Shown: piece by piece, positions 33,480-43,497 of the stretch
Layout: each line of letters begins with the position of its first letter
How positions within the stretch are numbered: position 1 is the stretch's first letter
DNA from: Methylophilaceae bacterium
Lineage (GTDB): Bacteria > Pseudomonadota > Gammaproteobacteria > Burkholderiales > Methylophilaceae
Length of the DNA stretch: 64,000 nt
Reading direction: 5' to 3'
Assembly (NCBI GenBank): GCA_905339275.1
Contig: CAJPFK010000001.1
Span: forward strand, 1,178,001 to 1,242,000
Program-made: the position numbers and the translations under genes
The notes under the pieces: generated by a model
Seen by the model: the letters and a program-made list of their open reading frames with translations, nothing else
Database searches by the model: none
Told to the model about the DNA's origin: nothing

Positions 33480-34730
33480 ATGGCTTCCACCCTTACAACC
33501 GTATTTATCGCATTGCTCGTGATCACCACGCTGACCCGCGTCTGGCTTGGCCGCCGCCATGTCAGCCATATTCAATCCAACCGTACCCAGGTACCGCAGG
33601 CGTTTGCCGGCAGCATCAGCCTGGATGCGCACCAGAAAGCGGCAGATTACTCTACCGCCAAAACCCGCCTGGTGGTATCCGAAAGTATTGCGCAGGCAAT
33701 CCTGCTTGCCATCCTGACCATAGGCGGCGGCCTGTCCTGGATAGACGGCGCCTGGCGGGGCCTGATGGCAGAACACGAGATTTTTCGCGGGGCACTGGTC
33801 ATACTCAGCGCCTTTCTGGTGAGCAGCCTGGTTGAACTGCCTTTCGATTACTACAAGTCCTTCGTTGTTGACCAGAAGTTCGGTTTCAACAAAATGACGC
33901 GCAGCATGTTTTTCAGCGACATGGTGAAACACGCCATCGTCGGCCTGCTGCTCGGTGCCCCGCTGCTTTTTGCCGCACTCTGGCTGATGCAAGGCTCGGG
34001 CGAGTACTGGTGGCTTTACCTGTGGGTGGTGTGGAGCGTATTCAATCTGCTGATGCTGGCGATTTACCCGACTTTCATCGCGCCGCTGTTCAACAAGTTC
34101 TCACCCCTGACCGATCAATCATTGAAGAGCCGCATTGAAGCGCTGTTGACCAAGTGCGGCTTCAAATCCCAGGGTTTGTTCGTCATGGACGGCTCTACCC
34201 GCAGCAGCCACGGCAATGCCTATTTCACCGGCTTCGGCTCAAGCAAGCGCGTCGTGTTCTTCGACACCCTGCTCGACCGCCTGGATGCCAACGAAATCGA
34301 AGCCGTGCTGGCCCACGAACTCGGTCACTTCAAGCATCATCACGTCATCAAACGCATCATCCTGATGTTCGTGATAAGCTTCCTGGGCCTGGCGCTGCTT
34401 GGCTGGCTCAAGCAGCAGGGCTGGTTCTACGAAGGCCTGGGCGTCACACAAGCCAGCGACTACATGGCATTGCTGCTGTTCCTATTGGTCAGCCCGGTAT
34501 TTCTGTTCCTGTTACGCCCGCTGCTGGCCAGTTATTCGCGCAAGAATGAATTTGAAGCAGATGAATACGCAGCCAGGAACGCCGATGCAAAATATCTGGT
34601 GGAAGCGCTGGTCAAGCTCTACCGCGATAACGCCTCGACATTGACGCCCGACCCGTTGCACTCGGCTTTTTACGATTCGCATCCGCCGGCCAGCACGCGG
34701 ATTTCGAGGCTGGCCAGGTTTACCGGCTAG
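33480..34730 (+). CDS. M48 family membrane metalloprotease (Ste24/CAAX protease-like)
   Basis: A zinc protease of the inner membrane with 416 residues. Several membrane helices surround the catalytic VLAHELGHFKHHH, and a third ligand Glu is in RKNEFEADEYAA. The N-terminal extended membrane region (MASTLTTVFIALLVITTLTR) and the DYYKSFVVDQKFGFNKMT motif fit the Ste24-type group rather than short HtpX. In proteobacteria the substrates are mostly unknown; membrane protein quality control is likely. It is divergent from orn and followed by cytochrome c and rsgA. Confidence 0.88.
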   Translation: MASTLTTVFIALLVITTLTRVWLGRRHVSHIQSNRTQVPQAFAGSISLDAHQKAADYSTAKTRLVVSESIAQAILLAILTIGGGLSWIDGAWRGLMAEHEIFRGALVILSAFLVSSLVELPFDYYKSFVVDQKFGFNKMTRSMFFSDMVKHAIVGLLLGAPLLFAALWLMQGSGEYWWLYLWVVWSVFNLLMLAIYPTFIAPLFNKFSPLTDQSLKSRIEALLTKCGFKSQGLFVMDGSTRSSHGNAYFTGFGSSKRVVFFDTLLDRLDANEIEAVLAHELGHFKHHHVIKRIILMFVISFLGLALLGWLKQQGWFYEGLGVTQASDYMALLLFLLVSPVFLFLLRPLLASYSRKNEFEADEYAARNADAKYLVEALVKLYRDNASTLTPDPLHSAFYDSHPPASTRISRLARFTG

Positions 34731-34751
34731 CCTGTGCCGAAAGGAAACGCC

Positions 34752-35093
34752 ATGTTGAATCCGGCAAGCTTCTCAAAACTGCTGCTCCTGCCATCGCTGG
34801 TCGTTTCCTCGCTATTGTTTTCCAGCCCGGTGCGGGCCGAACCTTTTGCTCAAGGGGATTTCAACGTTGGAAAAAGCATGGTGGAAAAGCAATGTGTCGC
34901 CTGCCACGCCGAGCGCTTCGGCGGTGATGGTTCGGCCATCTACGCGCGCGAGCACCGCATTGTGAAATCGTCTCGCGGTCTGCTGGCGCAGATACGCAAC
35001 TGCAACACCATGCTCGACCTGAAATGGTTTGAGGATGAAGAACTGCATGTAGCCAACTACCTCAACAAGACCTATTACAAGTTCGATAAATAA
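34752..35093 (+). CDS. Periplasmic monoheme cytochrome c
   Basis: A 113-residue exported protein: signal peptide ending near SSPVRAEP, heme motif CVACH, and a C-terminal helix with HVANYLNKTYYKF. A distal Met ligand is not obvious; the candidate is the Met of CNTMLDL. ATG 34752 follows AAAGGAAA; the frame to 34734 is less likely. It sits between the protease and rsgA, directly before rsgA's TTG, so transcription is shared. The electron partners cannot be seen. Confidence 0.82.
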   Translation: MLNPASFSKLLLLPSLVVSSLLFSSPVRAEPFAQGDFNVGKSMVEKQCVACHAERFGGDGSAIYAREHRIVKSSRGLLAQIRNCNTMLDLKWFEDEELHVANYLNKTYYKFDK

Positions 35094-35966
35094 TTGAGCG
35101 ATACTCAGCAAGGCACCGTCGTTGCCGCCTACGGCAAGCGATATGGCGTGGAACTCCCGGACGGCCGCCGGATCAGTTGCGTGACGCGCGGCAAGAAGAA
35201 TGACCTTGCCTGCGGCGACATTGTCCAGGTCAAGCTGACAGACAGCCATGAAGGCGTGGTCGAAAGCTTCAGCCCGCGTAGCAGCCTGCTATACCGTAGC
35301 AATGCCTACAAGACCAAGATGTTGGCGGCCAATGTCACGCAAGTGGTCATCGTGCTTGCCACGCAACCGAGTTTTTACGAGGCCCTGCTCAACCGCTGCC
35401 TGATTGCTGCTGAAGCTGCAGGCATCCGTGCCCTCATCGTCCTCAATAAATGCGACCTGGCCGAGAACGATCACGCCGTGCAGTCACTGAAAAATTATGA
35501 GGGTTTGGGCTATCGGGTCCAGCCGCTTTCCGCCAGGATTGACATTTCACCGCTCAAGCCATGGCTGCAAGGCCAGACCAGTGTACTGGTCGGGCAATCC
35601 GGCATGGGTAAATCCACCATCGTCAATGCGCTGCTCCCGGATTTGCAGGTGAGAACCCAGGAAGTCTCTAGCGTGCTCGACAGCGGCAAACACACGACGA
35701 CCGCAGCGCATCTTTATCACCTGGACGAAAACAGCCGCCTGATCGATTCCCCGGGCCTGCAGGAGTTCGGCTTGCATCACCTGACCACCGAACAACTGGA
35801 GAAGGCGTTCGTCGAGTTCAGGCCCTATCTGGGCAAATGCCGTTTCAACAATTGCCGTCACCTGCGGGAGCCTGATTGCGCCTTGATCATGGCGACAGAA
35901 GCTGGACAGATAAATCCGCAGCGATTAGCCTGCTATCAGGACTTGCTTAATGAGATTTCCCATTAA
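35094..35966 (+). CDS. rsgA: Ribosome small-subunit-dependent GTPase A
   Basis: A circularly permuted GTPase that checks late 30S assembly. The 290 residues have the OB domain, then motifs in permuted order: G4 LNKCDL, G1 GQSGMGKST, G3 DSPGLQEF, then the zinc-binding tail KCRFNNCRHLREPDC. The start is TTG 35094, immediately behind the cytochrome stop. Gene order M48-protease, cytochrome, rsgA is found in related betaproteobacteria (recall, unverified). Confidence 0.95.
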   Translation: MSDTQQGTVVAAYGKRYGVELPDGRRISCVTRGKKNDLACGDIVQVKLTDSHEGVVESFSPRSSLLYRSNAYKTKMLAANVTQVVIVLATQPSFYEALLNRCLIAAEAAGIRALIVLNKCDLAENDHAVQSLKNYEGLGYRVQPLSARIDISPLKPWLQGQTSVLVGQSGMGKSTIVNALLPDLQVRTQEVSSVLDSGKHTTTAAHLYHLDENSRLIDSPGLQEFGLHHLTTEQLEKAFVEFRPYLGKCRFNNCRHLREPDCALIMATEAGQINPQRLACYQDLLNEISH

Positions 35967-36020
35967 GCAAGGAGCATTCATTTAACAGAAAATCTCATGT
36001 CAAAAAGCTGAGGATGCCCC

Positions 36021-36956
36021 ATGAATACCGCGCTGATTTCACATCCCGATACCTTGCTGCATGTCATGGACGGCTCCCATCCCGAGTCTCCGGCACGTAT
36101 TACCGCAATCAGAAACCAGCTCAAAGCTGCCGGCCTCGATGACAGGCTGGCGCATTACGAGGCACCGCAGGCGACGGATGAACAACTCACCCGCGTTCAT
36201 ACGGCTGCCTATGTCAGGGAAATACGACGCATCGCACCCAAAGCCGGCTTGGTCAGGCTGGATGCGGATACTGCGATGGGACCCATGTCATTATCGGCAA
36301 CGCTGCATGCAAGCGGTGCCAACGTGCTTGCCACGGACCTCGTCATGAGCGGCAAGGTGAAAAATGCATTCTGCTGCGTACGCCCACCGGGGCACCACGC
36401 CCATCAGGGTCGTGCGGCGGGATTCTGCATCTTCAATCATGTTGCCGTTGGCGTAGCCCACGCACTGGAACATCACAAGCTGGACCGCGTAGCGATTATC
36501 GACTTTGACGTCCATCACGGCGACGGCACTGAAGATATTTTCAGGAATGACCCACGCGTCATGCTCTGCTCCACATTTCAGCATCCCTTTTACCCGGGCA
36601 CCGGCGCCGATAGCCGAACCGATCGCATGATCAATGTGCCGCTGCCGGCAGGAACCGACGGCAAAGGTTTCCGCGAAAAGGTGGAATCCGAGTTTGCACC
36701 GGCCCTGGAGCGATTCAAACCGCAGATGATTTATGTCTCTGCCGGATTCGATGCGCACGCGGATGACCCGCTGGCGCAATTGGGCCTGCTCAAGGACGAT
36801 TATGTCTGGATCACTGAATTCATCAAGGCAATTGCAGCCCGGCACGCTGGTGGCCGCATTATTTCCTCGCTTGAAGGCGGATATCACCTGCCTGCACTGG
36901 CCGAAAGCGCTGTCGCCCATATCCGCACATTGATGTCTGGCCGCCAGCCGGCCTGA
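36021..36956 (+). CDS. Histone deacetylase family protein (acetoin-utilisation/acetylpolyamine type)
   Basis: A zinc deacetylase of 311 residues in the arginase/deacetylase fold. The active site is intact: CVRPPGHHAHQGRAAGFCIFNH with the His pair, DFDVHHGDGTEDIF with zinc ligands, and the later GFDAHADDPLAQL. Bacterial members remove acetyl from proteins, polyamines or small molecules; the substrate is not shown. It is in one direction with rsgA and queD, but 54 and 47 bases apart. Confidence 0.9.
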   Translation: MNTALISHPDTLLHVMDGSHPESPARITAIRNQLKAAGLDDRLAHYEAPQATDEQLTRVHTAAYVREIRRIAPKAGLVRLDADTAMGPMSLSATLHASGANVLATDLVMSGKVKNAFCCVRPPGHHAHQGRAAGFCIFNHVAVGVAHALEHHKLDRVAIIDFDVHHGDGTEDIFRNDPRVMLCSTFQHPFYPGTGADSRTDRMINVPLPAGTDGKGFREKVESEFAPALERFKPQMIYVSAGFDAHADDPLAQLGLLKDDYVWITEFIKAIAARHAGGRIISSLEGGYHLPALAESAVAHIRTLMSGRQPA

Positions 36957-37003
36957 GCCATAGTTGCTGCCCGTGCCCCTGTGGTGCTGATATAATTGGC
37001 ACC

Positions 37004-37444
37004 ATGCAAATCACTACCCGCCTTGAATTCGATGCCGGCCATCGTATCCCTTGCCACAAAAGCCAGTGCAGGAACCTGCACGGCCATCGTTATGCTATCG
37101 AGATCACGCTTTCCGGCGACATCATCCAGCAGGAGAATGCCTCGGAAAACGGCATGGTGATGGATTTTTCCGATGTCAAGGCGATTGCACGCCGCGCCGT
37201 CGTTGATGTCTGGGATCACGCTTTCCTGGTTTACCAGGGCGACAAGGCCGTTCTGGACTTCCTCTCCACCCTGCCGGACCATAAGACGGTAGTCATGAAC
37301 AGCGTCCCGACCGCAGAAAACATGGCGGCCGAAGCTTTCCGCATCCTGCAGGCCGAATACCGTGACACCTACGGCAACCACTTGAAACTGGAACGCGTAC
37401 GCCTGTATGAAACGCCTAACAGCTGGGCAGATGCCCTAGGTTAG
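37004..37444 (+). CDS. queD: 6-carboxytetrahydropterin synthase (QueD)
   Basis: Makes 6-carboxytetrahydropterin from dihydroneopterin triphosphate in queuosine synthesis. The 146 residues carry FDAGHRIPCHKSQCRNLHGHRY: zinc His and the catalytic Cys before NLHGH, then the DVWDHAFL zinc/His region and the C-terminal VRLYETPNSWA with Glu. No other que genes are nearby. A link to H4MPT synthesis is less likely because the CxxLHGH form is that of QueD. Confidence 0.88.
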   Translation: MQITTRLEFDAGHRIPCHKSQCRNLHGHRYAIEITLSGDIIQQENASENGMVMDFSDVKAIARRAVVDVWDHAFLVYQGDKAVLDFLSTLPDHKTVVMNSVPTAENMAAEAFRILQAEYRDTYGNHLKLERVRLYETPNSWADALG

Positions 37445-37454
37445 CGATCCGCCT

Positions 37455-38159
37455 TTATTGCCCGGGCCTCTCCTGGCCCAGCCACAAACAGTTGCCGGAT
37501 TTGGCCAGGCTGGCCAGGTATTTTTCGTGTTCTTCCAACTCTGCGGCACCCGCCTCAATCACGAGCAAAGGCTTTTTCGGTCCACTTGTGCTGAAATCCT
37601 GCTCCTCTGCCGCGTCATCGAGCAAATCCATCATCAGGCTATCCTGGCCACGGGTCATTGCCATGTAGACATCGGCAAGCAACTCCGCATCCAGCAGCGC
37701 ACCATGCAATGTCCGCCTGGAGTTATCCACACCGAAATGACGGCACAAGGCATCCAGGCTGTTGCGCTGGCCAGGACGCATTTCCTTGGCCATTTTCAGG
37801 GTGTCGATGATTGAAATGCTGACGCTCTCTATCTGGGGTTTGTCTATCCGGCCCAGTTCAGCATTGAGAAAACCCACGTCGAACGGTGCATTATGGATGA
37901 TGAGCTCTGCATCTGCGACAAATTGCAGGAAGTCGTCCACGACATCGGCAAACCGGGCCTTGTCCTGCAAAAACTCCAGCGTAATGCCATGCACTTCCTG
38001 TGCACCCTGGTCGATTTCACGGTCCGGGTTCAGGTAGACATGAAAATGGTTCTTCGTCAGCCGCCGATTGACGGCTTCAACCGCTGCAATTTCGATGATG
38101 CGGTGACCCTGCGCAGGCGAGAGGCCGGTCGTTTCGGTATCCAGAAAAATTTGTCTCAT
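37455..38159 (-). CDS. dnaQ: DNA polymerase III epsilon subunit
   Basis: The 3'-5' proofreading exonuclease of the replicase. Of 234 residues, ExoI FLDTETTGL, ExoII HNAPFDVGFLNAEL and ExoIII HGALLDAELLADVY are present, then a C-terminal tail that binds the alpha subunit. Start ATG 38159. It lies next to rnhA and the SAM methyltransferase, with gloB divergent, the same order as gloB-yafS-rnhA-dnaQ in E. coli. Confidence 0.97.
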   Translation of the reverse strand: MRQIFLDTETTGLSPAQGHRIIEIAAVEAVNRRLTKNHFHVYLNPDREIDQGAQEVHGITLEFLQDKARFADVVDDFLQFVADAELIIHNAPFDVGFLNAELGRIDKPQIESVSISIIDTLKMAKEMRPGQRNSLDALCRHFGVDNSRRTLHGALLDAELLADVYMAMTRGQDSLMMDLLDDAAEEQDFSTSGPKKPLLVIEAGAAELEEHEKYLASLAKSGNCLWLGQERPGQ

Positions 38160-38167
38160 AATATCCT

Positions 38168-38623
38168 CTACTGCCGGGCTGTGCCCAGAAACCGGGCCGC
38201 CCCACGGTTAGCCAATGCATCTGCCCGCTCATTTCCTGCATGACCGGCATGCCCCTTGACCCAGATCCATTCAATGTCATGTTCCTGCACAAGCTGGTCC
38301 AGATGCTTCCACAGGTCATCGTTCTTGACCGGCTTCCTGTCGCTGGTTTTCCAGCCGCGCATTTTCCAGCCGTGTATCCATTCCGTCATGCCTTTTTGCA
38401 CATAAACGGAATCGGTATAAATCCTGACCTTGCAGGTACGCTTCAACAACTCCAGCGCCTTGATCACAGCCGTCATCTCCATACGGTTGTTGGTCGTCAA
38501 AGGCTCACCGCCAAACAATTCCTTCTCGTGGTTTCCGTAGCTCAACCATGCGCCCCAGCCCCCAGGGCCGGGATTGCCCTTGCAGGCGCCATCTGCATAA
38601 ATTTCTATGACTTGCTTACTCAT
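38168..38623 (-). CDS. rnhA: Ribonuclease HI
   Basis: Cuts RNA in RNA-DNA hybrids. The 151 residues contain all four acidic residues: [15 protein letters not shown], the Glu of NRMEMTAV, the Asp of IYTDSVYV, and the Asp in [12 protein letters not shown] 38623 is favoured because AGGA stands five bases upstream; an ATG at 38629 is also in frame. It overlaps the end of the upstream methyltransferase gene by about 8 bases. Confidence 0.97.
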   Translation of the reverse strand: MSKQVIEIYADGACKGNPGPGGWGAWLSYGNHEKELFGGEPLTTNNRMEMTAVIKALELLKRTCKVRIYTDSVYVQKGMTEWIHGWKMRGWKTSDRKPVKNDDLWKHLDQLVQEHDIEWIWVKGHAGHAGNERADALANRGAARFLGTARQ

Positions 38624-39350
38624 GTTCATCCTGATGTTGTGAATTTTGTGTCGGTTGCCGTTGCGTTGGCACCGATACCAGGTTTTTCAGCCGGTTTTTC
38701 TTCCAGTCCGGACGGATGACGCGCATGCCCAGAACCTTTTTCTTGGCCACTATAAAATAGACGCCACCCATCATCGGCCACCAGCGGCTCCCGGTTTTGT
38801 CCATGAATTGGCACCGGTTGAGCCAGGACGGGTTGGCAAAAGGCAAGGCATAACAGCTCATCGGCACCGCCACGATTTCAAACCCAAGCAGAGCCAGCCA
38901 ATCCTTGATTCTCAAGAGCGACAGGAATGTACCACGCCAGGGATAATCATTGGTTCTGGTCAGCGCCCATTTCAACCCCCAGGCGCTGAGGGGATTGAAG
39001 CCGCTGATGATAATGTGCCCTTCCGGTACCAGTACCCGTTCAGCTTCACGCAGCGTCTGGTGCGGGTCATCACTGAACTCCAGCACATGCGGCAACAGCA
39101 GCAGGTCAATGCTGCTGGTCTGGAAAGGCAGCTGCGTAGACTGGCAATTCACTGCGCCCTGCCTGACACCTGCCCTGAAGGAAAACGGCATACGGCAGTT
39201 ACGCAGCAAATCCAGTTCGAGCATGCCGAGCTGCACGGCATTAAAGCCGAACACATTGCTCACGGCACTATCGAACAATGCATGCTCCTGCGCTTGCAGA
39301 TAGCTGCCGAGCGGTGTCGACAACCACGCTTTCTGACTCTCAATTGCCAT
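38616..39350 (-). CDS. SAM-dependent methyltransferase-like protein (YafS position)
   Basis: A class I methyltransferase-like protein with 244 residues. The Methyltransf_11 core is seen in [26 protein letters not shown] and [18 protein letters not shown]. The SAM motif I is not recognisable; the N-terminal region around GFNAVQLG lacks the GxGxG. It may still bind SAM or be degenerate. It is divergent from gloB and overlaps rnhA, exactly where E. coli has yafS. Substrate unknown. Confidence 0.8.
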   Translation of the reverse strand: MAIESQKAWLSTPLGSYLQAQEHALFDSAVSNVFGFNAVQLGMLELDLLRNCRMPFSFRAGVRQGAVNCQSTQLPFQTSSIDLLLLPHVLEFSDDPHQTLREAERVLVPEGHIIISGFNPLSAWGLKWALTRTNDYPWRGTFLSLLRIKDWLALLGFEIVAVPMSCYALPFANPSWLNRCQFMDKTGSRWWPMMGGVYFIVAKKKVLGMRVIRPDWKKNRLKNLVSVPTQRQPTQNSQHQDEHE

Positions 39351-39390
39351 AACGCGCTATTGAGGCCTGAACACTGTTATATTTGAATAC

Positions 39391-40149
39391 ATGATAGAGA
39401 TTCTACCAATCCCTGCCTTCGAGGATAACTATATTTGGTTTTTACGAAGCAAAAACCATGCAGTTGTTGTTGATCCGGGCGACGCCACACCGGTGATTGA
39501 AACAATCAAGGAATCCGGGCTGATATTGGATGCCATTTTGGTCACGCATCATCATAATGACCATATCGGCGGTGTTCATGAACTGATCTCACGCTACCAC
39601 GAGGCCGTCGTCTATGCACCGGCCAGGGAGGCCTACAATTTCCCCCATGTGCCGGCCGTTGAGGGCGACAGTGTCAGGCTCGGGCATCTGGGCCTGAACC
39701 TGACCGTACTGGAAGTGCCGGGACACACGCTGGGACACGTTGCCTATTATGGCAACCGGATGCTATTCTGCGGCGATACGCTGTTTGCCTGCGGCTGCGG
39801 CCGTCTTTTCGAGGGCACGCCTGCACAGATGCATGCCTCATTGCAGCGCCTCGCCAGCCTGCCGCGCGAATCTGCCGTCTACTGCACGCATGAATATACC
39901 GAGCACAACATTCGATTCGCACGCGCACTGGACCCGGATAACCAAGCGCTCCTGCAGCGCCAGCAACAAGTGGCGCGCATTCGGGAAGCAGGCAAGCCGA
40001 GCCTGCCAAGCACTATCGGCCTGGAACTGGAAACCAACCCTTTTCTGCGATGCGACGCGCCCGCCATCCGGAAAGCAGCCGGAATCAACATTCCTGGCCA
40101 TGCACTGGAAGTTTTCACTGTAATAAGAAATATGAGAAATCATTATTAA
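39391..40149 (+). CDS. gloB: Hydroxyacylglutathione hydrolase (glyoxalase II)
   Basis: Hydrolyses S-lactoylglutathione in methylglyoxal detoxification. The 252 residues of the metallo-beta-lactamase fold show THHHNDHIGG, the bridging CGDTLF, and YCTHEYTEHN, and the usual C-terminal glutathione-binding domain. Divergent from the YafS-like gene. Behind it lies a 100-base AT-rich gap and then mltD. Confidence 0.95.
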   Translation: MIEILPIPAFEDNYIWFLRSKNHAVVVDPGDATPVIETIKESGLILDAILVTHHHNDHIGGVHELISRYHEAVVYAPAREAYNFPHVPAVEGDSVRLGHLGLNLTVLEVPGHTLGHVAYYGNRMLFCGDTLFACGCGRLFEGTPAQMHASLQRLASLPRESAVYCTHEYTEHNIRFARALDPDNQALLQRQQQVARIREAGKPSLPSTIGLELETNPFLRCDAPAIRKAAGINIPGHALEVFTVIRNMRNHY

Positions 40150-40251
40150 TCATATAAATAATACATATTTATAAAGAAAAACTTTTACTTGACGCTCAAC
40201 CGCTAGATTCGCTAACATCTTTCCACCTCCCCATCTGCCGGAAATCGCTGC

Positions 40252-41829
40252 ATGCCTGTTAAGCTGTATTCAAAATTAGTGCTCATCTCCCTGATTACTT
40301 CTTTTTCTGCTTTTGCCGGCAGCCCTGTAATTGATGAAACCGCTACCAGCGAAACCGCATTTACATTCCACGACGAATCCGCCGCCCAGCAGGAATATGT
40401 CACGAATGCCGAAGGCATTCTGCTAGGCTACAGTTCGGATGATCTCTGGCAGCGCATCAAGGATGGTTACGCATTGCCGACACTGCAGTCTCAATATACC
40501 GCCAAGCACGAATCCTGGTATGCCTCCCGTCCGGATTACATCAAACGCATGGTTGCGCGCAGCGAACGGTACCTCTACTACATTGTGGAGGAAGTCGAAA
40601 AACGCAATATGCCGAGCGAAATTGCCCTGCTGCCCATGATAGAGAGCGCATTCAACCCGCAGGCCTTATCGCGCAGCCGCGCGGCCGGCATCTGGCAATT
40701 CATGCCGGCAACCGGCAAGCATTTCGGGTTGCAGCAGAACTGGTGGGCCGACCATCGCAAGGATGTCACTGCTGCCACCGACGCAGCGCTCGATTACCTG
40801 CAGAAACTTCACCTGATGTTTGGCACATGGGATCTGGCGCTTGCGGCATATAACGCCGGCGAGGGCACGGTCAGCCGTGCTATTGAACGCAACCGCAAAC
40901 AGGGCCTGCCGACAGATTACGCCAGCCTGCCCCTGTCGGATGAAACCAGGAACTATGTCCCAAAGCTGCAGGCGATGAAGAACATCATCACCCACCCGGA
41001 ACGTTATGGCCTGGAAATAGATAGCATCCCCAACCAGCCTTATTTCACCAAGGTGACTGCGCCCGAGCAGATTGATGCCCAGCTGGCGGCTCAACTGGCC
41101 GAAATTCCATACGAGGAATTTGCCGCCCTCAACCCGGAATACAATCGCCCGGTATTGACTGCCAAAGGCGACAGCGTGCATGAAATCCTGTTGCCTGTCA
41201 GCGCGGCTGAAACCTTCACCTACAATCTTGCCGAATACGACCAGCCCCTGGTCAGTTGGCAAACCTATCATGCCAAGCGAGGCGAGAGGCTGGATGGTAT
41301 CGCACGCAAATTCGGCATCAGCCTGGTCAAGCTGCGTGATGTCAATGACCTGCCCGCAATTAAAACGCTTACAAGAACCAGGTCGATTCTTGTTCCCGGC
41401 ACCACTTCACTGGCCAATGCGGCATCCGGCATCGACAATAACCATTTCATTCTCGCTGAAAACAGCGACTCCACGGAACTCACCCGCAAGCAAACCATCA
41501 GACACACGGTAAGGCCGAATGAAACGCTCTATGCCATAGCGCTGCGCTACGGAGTCACGACAAAACAGATCATGGCGTCGAATGCGCTGAAAAGCAGCCG
41601 CCTGAAGATAGGGCAGCACCTGCTGATTGCAGCAAACTCGAAGAAACCTGCAACCGGCAAGCAAAACGCCAACAAAAAACACTATGTGGTTAAACGCGGG
41701 GACACCTTGGAAAGCATCGCCAGGAAATTCGAAATCGCCAGTGCCGACCTGAAGCGCTGGAACAACCTGTCAGGCACGCTTATCAGGCCCGGTGAAAAAC
41801 TCACCATTTTCGCGCCTGAAGAAGCCTGA
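40252..41829 (+). CDS. mltD: Membrane-bound lytic transglycosylase D with three LysM repeats
   Basis: Cleaves peptidoglycan glycan chains at the outer membrane or in the periplasm. The 525 residues have an N-terminal signal segment, the transglycosylase domain with catalytic Glu in LLPMIESAFNPQALSRSRAAG and GIWQFMPATG, and three LysM modules (YHAKRGERLDGIARKFG, HTVRPNETLYAIALRYG, YVVKRGDTLESIARKFE). The start MPVKLYSKLVLISLITSFSAFA lacks a clear lipobox, so it is exported rather than lipidated. Confidence 0.92.
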   Translation: MPVKLYSKLVLISLITSFSAFAGSPVIDETATSETAFTFHDESAAQQEYVTNAEGILLGYSSDDLWQRIKDGYALPTLQSQYTAKHESWYASRPDYIKRMVARSERYLYYIVEEVEKRNMPSEIALLPMIESAFNPQALSRSRAAGIWQFMPATGKHFGLQQNWWADHRKDVTAATDAALDYLQKLHLMFGTWDLALAAYNAGEGTVSRAIERNRKQGLPTDYASLPLSDETRNYVPKLQAMKNIITHPERYGLEIDSIPNQPYFTKVTAPEQIDAQLAAQLAEIPYEEFAALNPEYNRPVLTAKGDSVHEILLPVSAAETFTYNLAEYDQPLVSWQTYHAKRGERLDGIARKFGISLVKLRDVNDLPAIKTLTRTRSILVPGTTSLANAASGIDNNHFILAENSDSTELTRKQTIRHTVRPNETLYAIALRYGVTTKQIMASNALKSSRLKIGQHLLIAANSKKPATGKQNANKKHYVVKRGDTLESIARKFEIASADLKRWNNLSGTLIRPGEKLTIFAPEEA

Positions 41830-41852
41830 TCCATTCACCCACAATTCACACG

Positions 41853-43493
41853 ATGACCCTGAACCGCTTATTCTGCCTTGTCGTTGCCGGCTTGCTCGCA
41901 GGATGTGGTTCATCCAGGCAGACCGCCACCACGGATTTCGATAGTGACTACCCGCCCGTGAATGGCGGCAACACAATCAATGCCATGATAGGCGAACCCA
42001 GCGGGCTGATTCCCATGATCGCCGGGGAATCAGCGGCTTCGGCGATTGCCGCCAATATTTTCAACAGCCTGCTCAAATACGACAAAAACCTTGAACTGGA
42101 AGGCGAACTGGCCGAATCATGGACCATATCGCCAGACCAGAGAACCATCACCTTCAAGCTGAAACCAGGCATGAAATGGGCCGATGGCAAGCCATTGACC
42201 AGTGCCGACGTGCTATTCACCTGGAAACTGGTGACCGACGACAACACACGTACACCGTATGGCGCCGACTACAAGCTGGTGATCAAGGCGGAAACACCGG
42301 ATGCACTGACTTTCCGGGCCTCATACCTGGAACCCTATGCGCCTGCCCTCGACACTTGGGCCGGGCTGCAGATATTGCCCAAACACTTGCTGGAAGGCCA
42401 GGACATCAACACCACGGCATTCGCTCGCAAGCCGGTCGGCAGCAACTACTACATGCTGGAGCAATGGCGCAACGGCGAGCGTATCTCATTGGTCAGGAAC
42501 CCGCTCTCGACCCAGGGCGAAGCCCGCATCGAACGGCTGGTTTCGCGCTTCATCCCGGACGCAGCCTCGCAATTCCTGGAATTGATGGCAGACAACATCG
42601 ACATGATGAACCTCAACCCCATCCAGTATGCACGGATATTTCCTTCCAGGCCCGACCTCTCGCAGAAAATAGGCTTGTATAAGGAACTGGGCAACAACTA
42701 CACCTATCTCGGCTTCAATCTCAAGCGCAAACCGTTCGATGACATTCGAGTACGCCAGGCAATCAATTATGCCGTCAACAAGCAGGAACTGATTGATGGT
42801 GTATTGCTCGGCCTGGGCGAGCCGGTTTCGTCGCCCTACAAGCCCGGCACGCGCTGGACCAACCCCGATTTACAGCCCTACCCCTACGACCCTGCGAAAG
42901 CCCTCGCCTTGCTGAAAGAAGCCGGCTACGCCGATCATGACGGCGACGGCATTCTGGACAAAGACGGCAAGCCACTCGCTTTCGAAATGCTGACCAACCA
43001 GAACAAACAACGTGAAATGAGCGCAGTCCTCATCCAGCGCAGGCTGAAAGAAATCGGCATCGACGCCAGGATTCGCGTACTGGAATGGGCAAGCTTCATC
43101 GGGCGTTTCATCAAAACCGGCGAATTCGATGCGGTTGTACTGGGCTGGAGTCTTTCACTCGACCCGGATCAATACGGTATCTGGCACTCCTCGCAACAGG
43201 CGCCCGGCCAGTTCAACTTCATCGGTTACAGCAACCCGCAAATCGACAGGCTGCTGGAACAAGGCCGGCTGGAGCTGGACCCGGATAAACGCATGAAGAT
43301 TTATCATGAGTTTGCAAGAATATTGCAGGAGGACAGCCCCATCGTCTACCTGTATGCAGGCTATGGGCTGCCGGCCATTCACAAGCGCATCAAAGGCATA
43401 GACAATCCGGCACCCCCTGCAGGCATAGGCCATAACTCGCATGAATGGTACATACCGGAACCACTCCGCCGCATCGAGATAAGCGCCAGGTGA
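41853..43493 (+). CDS. Peptide ABC transporter substrate-binding lipoprotein
   Basis: A 546-residue periplasmic binding protein of the SBP_bac_5 (OppA/DppA) group. The lipobox LLAGC at residues 15-19 indicates a lipoprotein. Family marks are ELAESWTISPDQRTITFKLKPGMKWADGKPLT, then DIRVRQAINYAVNK. It precedes two permeases by four bases, but ATPase genes are missing here. Substrates are probably oligopeptides or nickel-like ligands; not resolved. Confidence 0.9.
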   Translation: MTLNRLFCLVVAGLLAGCGSSRQTATTDFDSDYPPVNGGNTINAMIGEPSGLIPMIAGESAASAIAANIFNSLLKYDKNLELEGELAESWTISPDQRTITFKLKPGMKWADGKPLTSADVLFTWKLVTDDNTRTPYGADYKLVIKAETPDALTFRASYLEPYAPALDTWAGLQILPKHLLEGQDINTTAFARKPVGSNYYMLEQWRNGERISLVRNPLSTQGEARIERLVSRFIPDAASQFLELMADNIDMMNLNPIQYARIFPSRPDLSQKIGLYKELGNNYTYLGFNLKRKPFDDIRVRQAINYAVNKQELIDGVLLGLGEPVSSPYKPGTRWTNPDLQPYPYDPAKALALLKEAGYADHDGDGILDKDGKPLAFEMLTNQNKQREMSAVLIQRRLKEIGIDARIRVLEWASFIGRFIKTGEFDAVVLGWSLSLDPDQYGIWHSSQQAPGQFNFIGYSNPQIDRLLEQGRLELDPDKRMKIYHEFARILQEDSPIVYLYAGYGLPAIHKRIKGIDNPAPPAGIGHNSHEWYIPEPLRRIEISAR

Positions 43494-43497
43494 CCCG